Under the pieces are notes generated by a model. It was not told the DNA's origin and did not search any database. It saw only the letters and a program-made list of their open reading frames with translations. The position numbers and the translations under genes were made by a program. Shown here piece by piece: positions 44,477 to 53,063 of a DNA stretch of 64,000 nt; the first letter of the stretch is position 1, and every line of letters starts with the position of its first letter. The stretch spans positions 62,001 to 126,000 of the forward strand of contig JAPJBO010000041.1 in NCBI GenBank assembly GCA_030068145.1. Reading direction: 5' to 3'. Source of the DNA: Diplonema papillatum (taxonomy: Eukaryota > Euglenozoa > Diplonemea > Diplonemida > Diplonemidae).

Positions 44477-44960
44477 CACACCAATAACGTGACTCTGGTA
44501 GGTATATCAACCAGAAGTTAGTACTACGCTACGAGCCCAGGCCTAGCGGCATCTCAGGCTCAGGGATCCTTGTCTTCATTCCTTTAAGGGTTGATCATCA
44601 ACGTTTCTTGAGCCCGCGTCGGAGCTGAAGGCCGCCTTCCAAGACGTCAACCAGCCTCCATTTACTCCAATACTTGCATGGGGCTCAATGGCACACCACA
44701 ACGTGACTCTGGCAGGTGTAACAATCAGAAGGTAGTACTACGCTACGATAGCGGCATCTCAGGCTCAGGGATCCTTGCCTTCCTTTCCTTTGAGGGTTGA
44801 TCATCAACGTTCTCGAGCCCGCGTCGGAGCTGAAGGCCGCCTTCCAAGACGTCAACCAGCCTCCATTTACTCCAATACTTGCACGGGGCTCAATGGCACA
44901 CCAACAACGTGACTCTGGCAGGTATATCAACCAGAAGGTAGTACCACGCTACGATAGCGG
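44380..44960 (+). repeat. Three copies of the F-box gene's 3' end
   Basis: GTCATCAACG/ATCATCAACG...GAGCCCGCG..GGAGCTGAAGGC starts copies at about 44380, 44591 and 44807 (spacing about 211 and 216 bp), each followed by CCTCCATTTACTCCAATACT-like sequence and GGGGCTCAATG. Confidence 0.85.
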
Positions 44961-44964
44961 CACC

Positions 44965-45074
44965 CTACACGATAAAGCACACAAACACAACAGGTCAAAG
45001 TCTTGAGTGAGAAAACAACACACGGTGGTGTAAGCGAAGAACAAAAGTCGAAGCAGCTACGTCGAGTATTTTCC
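44965..45074 (-). repeat. Dispersed repeat R1, partial copy
   Basis: CACACAAACACAACAGGTCA, TGAGTGAGAAAACAACACAC, GTCGAAGCAGCTACGTCGAG; an internally deleted relative of 40218-40516. Confidence 0.8.
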
Positions 45075-46151
45075 GGCGTGCATCACGTACTGAGTGAGGA
45101 AGCGCACCCCTCCGTTTCGTCACCAGTGACTCAAGCTAGCAGAAGACCGCACTAACATGAGGGAACACCCTCGTCCCACAAGTCGTATATTTGTTGCATG
45201 AGTGTGATTGTCAGGCCTTCGACTACCCTGAGCAACGCACAAGTCAAACGGAGACTTTAAGAACCCCCCGACCGCTTCGCACAAGAAGCCGTCTGGAGAA
45301 AAGACACTGAAAAAGTGAAAGGATGCGCATCCTCGTTTGCCATTACAAGAGACGGTTGGCGGCAGTGCATCGTGTGGTAACTATCAAATAGGGACCACGT
45401 GCACACAAACATCAAGTGATGTTCCAACGTATCCGCACGTGGGCATTGTCATGTATTATGTGTATATGTCGAAAGTTTGCATGCCCCATCAAAAGCAATC
45501 GAAAAGAAAACAAAAGAGCGTTTTACCACCTTAGCAACGGGATGTTTGGCAGCCGCTGCATGCTAATCCAAGTGGTTTATGTACTTAAAATAACTCAATG
45601 CTAAGCGGCACCCCGAAGGAAGGCCCGATCGCCGGCCGCAAGCGGAAGAAGACGAAGGCGACCACACCCGACTCAGGGGTGCATCGAAGGAAGAAGAAGG
45701 TACCGAGGGCAAGCAGCTCTCAGAAACGACCGGGGACCACGGGCACACCAATGCCTCGAAAGTGGAAAACGGGCACTCCTGCCCGCCCTCGTACTCGCCG
45801 ACTCAGTCTTTGGAATCGCAAGAAAGCCAAACCCCGCTAGCTCCACAAATACTCGACCTTGACGACGCAATGGCAGGTGACGACGTCATCCGATAACCTG
45901 ACTTTCAAGGCAGTGCATGCTAATCCATGTGGTTCATGTACTTAAAAGAACTCAATGCTAATCAAACATACCGTGGGGGGCGCCGAAGCTTTACCAGCTT
46001 CGGCTGACACCATTTGCGCACTTAACCACGGTTAAGAAGACGACTGAAAGCATAGACACAAAGATAGCTCAAAGCTTCTGCAGAATAACACGAAAAGCGT
46101 CTAGGCAAAACCCGTTTTCACATTTCTTTTGCCCGGTTGCCGTTGTAAAAT
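45075..46151. other. Spacer with R5 repeats and a small basic ORF
   Basis: R5 (GCTAATCCATGTGGTTCATG, TACTTAAAAGAACTCAATGC) occurs at 45560-45602 and 45918-45961; other copies are at 52685 and 36594. Between them, 45598-45840 holds an 80-codon Lys/Arg-rich frame (GRKRKKTKATTPDSGVHRRK) with no family match. A degenerate B-type core is at about 45242. Confidence 0.5.
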
Positions 46152-46303
46152 GGGGGTCGAATAATAACAGTTATTTGACACGTCTGGTTGTCTAAAAAAC
46201 ACTACCACTATTTGATTCTGCTACTGTTCGGCTACCCGGAACTTTTTTTAGTATTCGACAAATCGAATACTAACACAGGTGTTATTATTATTCGACCCCC
46301 CCC
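46152..46303. repeat. Foldback/MITE-like element
   Basis: GGGGGTCGAATAATAACA (46152) faces GTTATTATTATTCGACCCCC (46281) as inverted termini about 150 bp apart. Inside is a second perfect hairpin, AGTATTCG and CGAATACT, at 46250-46271. No ORF. Typical of a small non-autonomous DNA element. Confidence 0.75.
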
Positions 46304-47140
46304 TTTATGCTCGAAACATGCAGAATGCGCCGAAAGGCGCCTTCGTAGTGCGGCGAAGCCAATATCACGCACAAACACAAAGCAACGACGAAGCGTGCCT
46401 TGGCTGGCAGTGCCTGACGAACGATGGCGCGCGCGTGCCAAAGGAAAAAAGTAAAGAAAACAGAAGTAAAAAGTAAAAGAAACGACAACAACATGTATCC
46501 CAGTAAAAAAACCAGTAGGCAAAGCGTTCGTTCTTCTCTCAATGCTCTTCGCACCGCTTTTTCCTTGCGTGTTCCAAAAATAGGGAGCGTATCAGATCGG
46601 CTTGAGGCAGTCAAACTCAACGTACGATTGCAAGTGAATACAAGAATGTGTCATTCACCCCGCTATCCCTCAGCGCAATTTGCAGGCACCTTCGAGCCTT
46701 CTGCGTGCAGTGCCAGACTGTGGACACAACACCAGGAATATCTTCCTCACGGAGCACCTCCTGCAACGACCCGCACTCACGCACACCGCCCAATAAACCG
46801 GTAGACGTCACGCTTCTTCCGAAGGTCACCCGGAGACATCAGAATCACGGGCTCGTGAACTTTCACTCTCAACACAACTCAATTTAAGGAGCGATTTAAC
46901 CTACATGTGTTCTGGTTAGACCGCTGCCAACGTTCTTTTTAGCTGTAACAAATACTGTCTCCAGGGAAGCAGAAATTGGTTATCGCAAAAAAAAAAAAAA
47001 AAAAACAACTAGCTTCGCACATTTCTTCAACAGCGAAACACAATACACTTTTTGAGTGCAGAGAAAAGTGGGGTTGGCTCGAATAGAGGCTATTCATAGG
47101 ACCTCTAGTCTCGAAGAATTGGGGAAAATTAGTCGGATCG
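46304..47140. other. Spacer with a B-type element
   Basis: GAAGGTCACCCGGAGACATC, then ACTTTCACTCTCAACACAAC at 46824-46880. A-run at about 46986-47004. No gene recognised. Confidence 0.5.
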
Positions 47141-47144
47141 TCGG

Positions 47145-47402
47145 CAACAGGCAACAAAGACGCACCCACGCACGTGCACCACCGCTACCACAAACACGAC
47201 ACGCGTACCAATAAACGATACCTTTAAGGGACCGGTCACCCGGTGACTCTAACCCCCAGGATCCTCAAGCGAACATCCAGTCTCAATAGGAGCCTCGGGA
47301 AGGCCACGAATAACGCATACCAATTATGATACCATTAAGGAACCGATGGTCTCCCGGAGTTCTAACCCCCCGGACCCTCAAGCGAACATTCAGTCTCAAT
47401 AG
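47145..47402 (+). repeat. Two B-type elements in the PFDN5 leader
   Basis: Cores GGTCACCCGGTGACTCTAAC at 47234 and GGTCTCCCGGAGTTCTAACC at 47348, each followed by AAGCGAACATYCAGTCTCAA and TAGGAGCCTCGGGA. The preceding GGCAACAGGCAACAAAGACG (about 47145) matches the introns before 7640 and 8293. The last AG (47401-47402) could be a splice acceptor 90 nt before the PFDN5 ATG. Confidence 0.8.
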
Positions 47403-47492
47403 GAGCCTCGGGAGGGTGACACACGCAGAACTCCTCGTACTACGCGAGAGAGAGGGAGAGAGGAAGAAGAAGAAAACAGAGAGAAGTCGAAC

Positions 47493-47750
47493 ATGGCGCC
47501 ACAGGGAGTCGCCGTAGGGGATCTGTCAGTGAACGAGCTGCAGACGTACATCAAGGTGCTCCGCGACGAGTTGCAGGTGCTGATGAACCAGTATGGTGCC
47601 CTGAAGACTGCCCGAGAGCGGTACCTCGACAGCAAGCAGACGCTCGAGAGTCTGGAGCAGTGCAAAGAGGGCGAGAAGATACTCATCCCCATCACGCACA
47701 GCCTGTTCGTCCGGGGAGAGCTGGGGGCTACGGACTCGGCCATCATAGAG
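47493..47750 (+). CDS. PFDN5: Prefoldin subunit 5, exon 1
   Basis: Encodes the first 86 residues of an alpha-class prefoldin subunit. Prefoldin is a cytosolic hexameric co-chaperone that passes unfolded actin and tubulin to the TRiC/CCT chaperonin. The ATG at 47493 is followed by NELQTYIKVLRDELQVLMNQ (N-terminal coiled-coil helix), RYLDSKQTLESLEQCKEGEK and ILIPITHSLFVRGEL, which match the conserved helix and beta-hairpin of PFDN5. The exon ends IIE in phase 0 before the donor GTATGC at 47751. The partner exon is at 52875, 5.1 kb away; together they give 148 residues, near the usual ~150. Confidence 0.93.
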
Positions 47751-47918
47751 GTATGCCGTTTTCATCCCAAGCCGAGTATGACACGAAGAACGGAAACTCT
47801 CCGAAGAGATGATCCCCGCACTGGTTCATCCCGCGTCGCCAGTCCTGCTTACCGGAAGTGGCCCACTTAGAACCAGGATTCTACATCAGGGTTCAATGAA
47901 GTAACCCCTCTGCCCACG

Positions 47919-48180
47919 CCCATTTAAAGTTTGAGAATAGGTCGAGGAAGCGATTTCCCCAGTGCCTCCAATCATTCGCTTTACCTGGCGTAACTCCGGG
48001 ACTGTTTTGGTTCTAGCTATCCTAAGGGAAAACTTCGGCGTGAACCAGCTACTAGATGGTTCGATGGGTCTTTCGCCCCTATACCCAGCTTTGACGAGCG
48101 ATTTGCACCGCGCTTTGAAGAGCAGTGGGAGCATAGGTCAACCACACACCAGGCATTTTGTTTTCCCCGAAGCCAGGGGT
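47919..48180 (-). pseudogene. LSU (28S-like) rRNA fragment, antisense
   Basis: Read on the + strand, CCCATTTAAAGTTTGAGAAT, AATCATTCGCTTTACC, CTAGCTATCCTAAGGGAAAA, ACCAGCTACTAGATGGTTCG and TCTTTCGCCCCTATACCCAG are the reverse complement of a conserved eukaryotic LSU rRNA segment; the match fades after about 48140-48180. About 260 nt with scattered substitutions; not a functional rRNA gene. It lies antisense within the PFDN5 intron. Confidence 0.9.
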
Positions 48181-48650
48181 ACCGGGGGATCACCCCACCG
48201 TAAGTTGCTATTCGGATTTCTTCATTCCTTTCCTCTGATTGAACGGAAACCCGCTGCTGCAATGCACATCAGCAATGCAATGCCTGACTGCAAGGTTCAA
48301 CTGCACCCCCAACATTGAGGATACCCGATTGAGCCGGACCATCCCCTCTTGATAGACCGTGATAGACCGCAGAATACAGCACCAGGCGATGCAGCTCTAG
48401 GGACTAGGGATGGACCTGATAGACCGTGGTGTATACCGTGATTCACGGATAAACAGCGGCGGATACTTCGATGCAGTTTCAAGAGATAGGGACGAACCGG
48501 CTCAACCCGATGAGAGGTTCCCCACCTACTCGTGTGTTTCGTCTCGTTCAGGCTGGTGGTCGGACTTGCGGGATTGCCTCTTTTCGCCGCTAGGGCCCGA
48601 TGCGCTCGTGCCCGTTTTCGCTGACTTTTCCCCCCCCAGGAAAACGAACC

Positions 48651-48736
48651 GTGATGATTTAACCGTGAATATTCGCAATGACAGCCCTCGAGGGTTGGAT
48701 GGAAAGAGCCCACGACAAACTACAACCAAGAACTGA
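48651..48736 (+). ncRNA. Box C/D snoRNA-like copy 1
   Basis: C box GTGATGA at 48651 and D box CTGA at 48733, 86 nt in total. Between them: GAATATTCGCAATGACA, an AGCCCTCGAGGGTT hairpin, GGATGGAAAGAGCCCACG and ACAAACTACAACCAAGAA next to the D box. The last stretch is the usual guide position. Target unknown. Confidence 0.85.
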
Positions 48737-48944
48737 GTAGCAAAACAGGTCAGAATGGGTGAGAGGTGGGATCACAAGGTTAATTGGTTCAGGGAGTTGT
48801 TTTTGCCCGGACTGAGCGTCTGTGCTCGTGATGCGTCATGTTTTCGCTGCCTTCTGCTAATCATCTTGTTCCGACCCTTCCTGTTAGCCGCCCGTCTGAC
48901 TTCCTCTCCTTGCCAGGTTCATCGATCTTCGCAGAGTTTCTACC

Positions 48945-49030
48945 GTGATGATTTATCCGTGAATATTCGCAATGACAGCCCTCGAGGGTTGGATGGAAAG
49001 AGCCCACGACAAACTACAACCAAGAACTGA
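48945..49030 (+). ncRNA. Box C/D snoRNA-like copy 2
   Basis: 86 nt, hairpin AGCCCTCGAGGGTT. Flanks CTAC (before the C box, one C apart) and GTAG (after the D box) can pair as a terminal stem. Confidence 0.87.
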
Positions 49031-49236
49031 GTAGCAAAACAGGTCAGAATGGGTGAGAAGTGGGATCACAAGGTTAATTGGTTCGGGAGTTGTTTTGCCC
49101 GGACTGAGCGTCTGTGCTCGTGATGCGTCATGTTTTCGCTGCCTTCTGCTAATCATCTTGTTCCGGCCCTTCCTGTTAGCCGCCCGTCTGACTTCCTCTC
49201 CTTGCCAGGTTCATCGATCTTCGCAGAGTTTCTACC

Positions 49237-49322
49237 GTGATGATTTATCCGTGAATATTCGCAATGACAGCCCTCGAGGGTTGCATGGAAAGAGCCCACG
49301 ACAAACTACAACCAAGAACTGA
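49237..49322 (+). ncRNA. Box C/D snoRNA-like copy 3
   Basis: 86 nt; same subfamily and CTAC/GTAG terminal stem as copy 2, with GCATGG for GGATGG in the C'-like position. Confidence 0.87.
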
Positions 49323-49523
49323 GTAGTAAAGCATGGTGAGAAGTGGGATCACGAGGTTAATTGGGAAGTTGTATAGCCCGGACTGGACTGAGCGTCTGTG
49401 CTCATGATGCATCGTGTTTTTGCTTCCTTCTGCCAGTCTTATCATCTTGTTCCGGCCCTTCCGGTTAGCCGCCCGTCTGGCTTCCTCGTGGCCAGGTTCG
49501 TCAAATTTCGCAGAGTTTCTACC

Positions 49524-49590
49524 GTGATGATTCTAACGTGAAAACTCGCAATGACAGCCCTCGAGGGTTGGATGGAAAGAGCTCACGACG
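49524..49590 (+). pseudogene. Box C/D snoRNA-like copy 4, truncated
   Basis: C box GTGATGA and hairpin kept, but AAAACTCGC replaces AATATTCGC and the 3' half with guide and D box is missing after GCTCACGACG. Probably dead. Confidence 0.8.
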
Positions 49591-49768
49591 AGTGGGATCA
49601 CCAGGTTAAATGGGTTAGAAGTTGTACAGCCCGGACTGAGCGTCTGTGCTCGTGATGCGTCATGTTTTTGCTTCCTTCTGCTAATCATCTTGTTCCGGCC
49701 CTGCTGGTTAGCCGCCCGTCTGACTTCCTCTCCTGGCCAGGTTCATCGATCTTCGCAAGGTTTCTACC

Positions 49769-49854
49769 GTGATGATTTATCCGTGAATATTCGCAATGAC
49801 AGCCCTCGAGGGTTGCATGGAAAGAGCCCACGACAAACTACAACCAAGAACTGA
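49769..49854 (+). ncRNA. Box C/D snoRNA-like copy 5
   Basis: 86 nt, intact C and D boxes, hairpin AGCCCTCGAGGGTT, followed by CTAG rather than GTAG, so the terminal stem is weak. Confidence 0.82.
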
Positions 49855-50148
49855 CTAGCAAAACAGGTCAGAATGGGTGAGAAGTGGGATCACGAGGTTA
49901 ATTGGATCAGGGAAGTTGTATAGCCCGGACTGGGCGTCTGTGTGCTCATGATGCATCGTGGGTTTGCTTCCTTCTGCCCGTCTTATCATCTTGTTCCGGC
50001 CCTTCCGGTTAGCCGCCCGTCTGGCTTCCTCGTGGCCAGGTTCGTCAATTTTCGCAGTGATTCAAAGCACAGACACGAAGATCGCTCAAAGCATTCGCAA
50101 AATAACACGAAAAGCCTCTAGGCAAAACCCCGTTTTCACATTTCTACC

Positions 50149-50234
50149 GTGATGATTCTAACGTGAATATTCGCAATGACAGCCCTGGAGGGTTGAATGG
50201 AAAGAGCCCACGACGAACTACAACCAAGAACTGA
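50149..50234 (+). ncRNA. Box C/D snoRNA-like copy 6
   Basis: 86 nt; loop change gives AGCCCTGGAGGGTT, and CGACGAACTACAACC before the D box has one change in the guide. CTAC/GTAG terminal stem. An ~80-bp insertion (50060-50140) upstream resembles 46040-46120. Confidence 0.83.
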
Positions 50235-50450
50235 GTAGCAAAACAAGAGTTGAGAGGGGGTCAGATGGGTTAGCAGTTGGATCACAAGGTCACACGGTAC
50301 TAGAAGTTGCATAGCCCGGCCTCTTGCATCGTGTTTTCACTTCCTTTTCTGCTCGTCTTCTCAATCCCTCCGGTTAGCCGCCCACGTCTGACTTCTTCTC
50401 TTGGCCGCTTTGAGCTGTGTCCTCGCGTCAAGGTTCAGAGAAGTGCCACC

Positions 50451-50536
50451 GTGATGATTTAAACGTGAATATTCGCAATGACAGCCTTCGAAGACTGGAT
50501 GGAAAGAGCCCACGACAAACTACAACCAAGAACTGA
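50451..50536 (+). ncRNA. Box C/D snoRNA-like copy 7
   Basis: 86 nt; hairpin AGCCTTCGAAGACT. Flanks TGCCAC and GTTGCA can pair at five of six positions. Confidence 0.84.
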
Positions 50537-50709
50537 GTTGCAAAACAAGCCGTCGAGGGTCAGATGTTCGCCTCTTGCATCGTGTTTCACTTCCTTTTGC
50601 TCGTCGTAACACTACGTTCCGACTCCGGATAGCCGACCGCGTCTGGCATCCTTTCGTGGCCGTTTTGAGCTGTGAAGTATTGAGTCCTTGCGTCTTGGTT
50701 TATGCCACA

Positions 50710-50795
50710 GTGATGATTTAAACGTGAATATTCGCAATGACAGCCTTTGAAGGCTGGATGGAAAGAGCCCACGACAAACTACAACCAAGAACTGA
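50710..50795 (+). ncRNA. Box C/D snoRNA-like copy 8
   Basis: 86 nt; hairpin AGCCTTTGAAGGCT, a perfect stem that differs from copy 1 by a paired C-G to T-A change and a G-T to G-C change. Confidence 0.86.
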
Positions 50796-50988
50796 GTAGC
50801 AGTACAAAAGTTGATGGCCCGGGCTGCGCTCGCATCGGTGCTCGTGATCCATCGTGTTTTCACCTCTTTCTGCTCGTCTTTGTCGTCACGTTCGGACCTC
50901 TCCGATCAGTCGCCCGTGTCTGCTCTTGGCCGCTTCGACCTGATTGAGTCCTCGCGTTTAGTTTCATCGATCTTCGAGGAGGCGCACA

Positions 50989-51074
50989 GTGATGATTTAA
51001 ACGTGAATATTCGCAATGACATCCGTTCGAGGTTGGATGGAAAGAGCCCACGACAAACTACAACCAAGAACTGA
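50989..51074 (+). ncRNA. Box C/D snoRNA-like copy 9
   Basis: 86 nt; third subfamily with ATCCGTTCGAGGTT in the hairpin position, where pairing is poorer. C and D boxes and guide intact. Confidence 0.82.
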
Positions 51075-51297
51075 ATTGCAAAACAAGCCGTCGAGGGTCA
51101 GATGGGTGAGCAGTTGGATCACAAAGTAGTTGTGCTGGAAGCTGTATATCCCGGGCTGCGTTCGCCTCTTGCATCGTGTTTCACATCCTTTTGCTCGTCG
51201 TATCACTACGTTCCGACTCCGGATAGCCGACCGCGTCTGGCATCCTCTCTCGTGGCCGTTTTGAGCTGTGAAGTATTGAGTCCTTGCATATATGCCA

Positions 51298-51383
51298 GTG
51301 ATGATTTAAACGTGAATATTCGCAATGACAGCCTTTCAAGGCTAGATGGAAAGAGCCCACGACAAACTACAACCAAGAACTGA
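51298..51383 (+). ncRNA. Box C/D snoRNA-like copy 10
   Basis: 86 nt; hairpin AGCCTTTCAAGGCT (perfect stem, TC loop), then AGATGG. Confidence 0.85.
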
Positions 51384-51582
51384 GTAGCAGTACAAGAGTT
51401 GATGGCCCGGGCTGTGATCGCATCGGTGCTCGTGATCCATCGTGTTTTCACCTCTTTCTGCTCGTCTTTGTCGTCACGTTCGGACTCCTCCGATTACTCG
51501 CCCGTGGCTGCTCTTGGCCGCTTCGACCTGGTAGCTATTGAGTCCTCGCGTTTAGTTTTATCGATCTTCGAGTAGGCGCACT

Positions 51583-51668
51583 GTGATGATTTAAACGTGA
51601 ATATTCGCAATGACATCCCTTTGAGGTTGGATGGAAAGAGCCCACGACAAACTACAACCAAGAACTGA
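51583..51668 (+). ncRNA. Box C/D snoRNA-like copy 11
   Basis: 86 nt; ATCCCTTTGAGGTT subfamily like copy 9. Confidence 0.82.
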
Positions 51669-51736
51669 GTGTCAAAACAAGAGTTGAGGACGTTTGGTAC
51701 GGATTTGGATAGCAATGGGAAGTTAGCTAGCCGACC

Positions 51737-51822
51737 GTGATGATTTAAACGTGAATATTCGCAATGACAGCCTTTGAAGGCTGGATGGAAAGAGCCCACG
51801 ACAAACTACAACCAAGAACTGA
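51737..51822 (+). ncRNA. Box C/D snoRNA-like copy 12
   Basis: 86 nt; hairpin AGCCTTTGAAGGCT as in copy 8. Only 68 nt separate it from the D box of copy 11, the shortest spacer. Confidence 0.85.
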
Positions 51823-52003
51823 GTAGCAGTACAAGAGTTGATGGCCCGGGCTGCGCTCGCGTCGGTGCTCGTGATGCATCGTGTTCACCTCTTTCTCGCC
51901 CGTCTTTGTCGTCGCGTTCGGGCCCCTCCGATTCGTCGCCCGCGTCTGCCCTTCGACCTGGTAACTATTGAGTCCTCGCGTTTAGTTTCATCGAAGGCGC
52001 ACC

Positions 52004-52089
52004 GTGATGATTTAAACGTGAATATTCGCAATGACATCCCTTCGGGGTTGGATGGAAAGAGCCCACGACAAACTACAACCAAGAACTGA
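52004..52089 (+). ncRNA. Box C/D snoRNA-like copy 13
   Basis: 86 nt; ATCCCTTCGGGGTT places a TTCG loop on a CCC/GGG stem. Confidence 0.84.
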
Positions 52090-52216
52090 GTGTCAAAACA
52101 AGAGCTGAGGCGGCGTTGGGTTAGATGAATTAGAAATGGGGTAGGAGTTTGTATCGTCCGAGTCTTGCTGGTAACCAACGGGCCGTCACGTCTAGTTTCA
52201 TCGAGGAAGCGCCACC

Positions 52217-52302
52217 GTGATGATTTAAACGTGAATATTCGCAATGACAGCCCTTGACGGTTGGATGGAAAGAGCCCACGACAAACTACAACCAAGAACT
52301 GA
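52217..52302 (+). ncRNA. Box C/D snoRNA-like copy 14
   Basis: 86 nt; AGCCCTTGACGGTT leaves one C-C mismatch in the stem. C, D and guide intact. Confidence 0.83.
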
Positions 52303-52494
52303 GTATGATGAGAAGATTGGCTAACGCTAACTAATTGTCATCGCTGGTCTAACTCTCATTTGAATGTCACTTCGTTTTGGGTGTCAGCCCTCTGGTAGCC
52401 TCTACGAAAGGCCCGCTGCAGGAGCGGAAGGTGTTTGCGGTGTAGTCGCTTCGCTGGGAAGTGTCCTCTGTTCAGGCCTGTGAGGAAGCGACCC

Positions 52495-52570
52495 GTGATG
52501 ATTTAAACGTGAATATTCGCAATGACAAGCCGTCGGGTTGGATGCAAAGAGCACCACGACAACCAATCTC
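52495..52570 (+). pseudogene. Box C/D snoRNA-like copy 15, degenerate
   Basis: C box and GAATATTCGCAATGACA kept, hairpin shortened (AGCCGTCGGGTTGG), extra bases in GAGCACCACGAC, and no D box after ACAACCAATC. Confidence 0.8.
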
Positions 52571-52684
52571 TTCTCATTGTGCTAGGTTCGGGGGTACGGT
52601 TTCGTACCCTACTTCGGGAGCTGTACACTCCCTTTCCCATTTTTGCATTCCTTTTCTATACAACATCTTCTGCTTAACAAGTGC

Positions 52685-52779
52685 ATGCTAATCCATGTGG
52701 TTCATGTACTTAAAAGAACTCAATGCTAACACCAATCATGCGTGGGAGGCAGTGTTCTGTCTAAACATTATACTAAGAC
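52685..52779 (+). repeat. R5 and R4 repeat pair inside the PFDN5 intron
   Basis: R5 (GCTAATCCATGTGGTTCATG to AACTCAATGCTAA) directly followed by R4 (CATGCGTGGGAGGCAGTG, CTAAACATTATACTAAG). Confidence 0.8.
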
Positions 52780-52874
52780 TTTTCCCCCGTGGAACCCTAA
52801 TGCCAAGTTCGGCGTGTGTGATGCCAAGTTCTGGATCCGTAGGGCATGGTAGAACACTCAAACTCACCACACAG

Positions 52875-53063
52875 ATGGGCGCCGGATACTACGTGAAAAT
52901 GAGCACGACGAAGGGCAAGGACTTCATGATGCGCAAGACGAAAGGCCTGACGAACATGATGCAGGAGATTGAAAAGAACGTCCACCTCAAGCAGCAGCAG
53001 CTCCAGATCATGGAGGAGACGTTCCAGCAGAAGGCGCGGACCGCTGGCCCCCCCCCGGCGTGA
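52875..53063 (+). CDS. PFDN5: Prefoldin subunit 5, exon 2
   Basis: Begins after CACCACACAG and encodes MGAGYYVKMSTTKGKDFMMR, then KTKGLTNMMQEIEKNVHLKQ and QQLQIMEETFQQK before a TGA at 53061. GxGYYV, opening the second half, and the C-terminal coiled-coil helix are the conserved second half of PFDN5. It joins exon 1 in phase 0 (DSAIIE then MGAGYYV). The tail ARTAGPPPA is short. Confidence 0.92.
   Translation: MGAGYYVKMSTTKGKDFMMRKTKGLTNMMQEIEKNVHLKQQQLQIMEETFQQKARTAGPPPA

Larger units (their letters stand above)
47751..52874 (+). other. 5.1-kb PFDN5 intron hosting the snoRNA array
   Basis: Bounded by GTATGC at 47751 and CACCACACAG ending at 52874; both flanking exons belong to one short protein and meet in phase 0. 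It contains an antisense LSU rRNA fragment, fifteen snoRNA-like copies, and R5 and R4 repeats near its 3' end (52685-52779). Intronic box C/D RNAs are commonly released from debranched host introns; that is the expected route here. Confidence 0.85.

Noticed and set aside
45598-45840. Histone-like or ribosomal protein from a Lys/Arg-rich 80-codon frame
   Set aside because: Basic composition alone; no recognisable motif, so it is only mentioned in the spacer entry.
48651-48736. Assignment of the repeated RNA to U14
   Set aside because: ATTCGCA recalls U14 domain A, but the rest of that domain and domain B do not match; only the general C/D class is supported.
48720-48736. Guide target in 18S near the conserved TTCTTGG segment
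   Set aside because: Only about seven consecutive bases agree with the 18S sequence I recall and this organism's rRNA is not in the window; too weak to call.
48651-52570. CRISPR array
   Set aside because: The spacers are themselves similar and far too long, repeats contain C and D boxes, and the setting is a eukaryotic intron.
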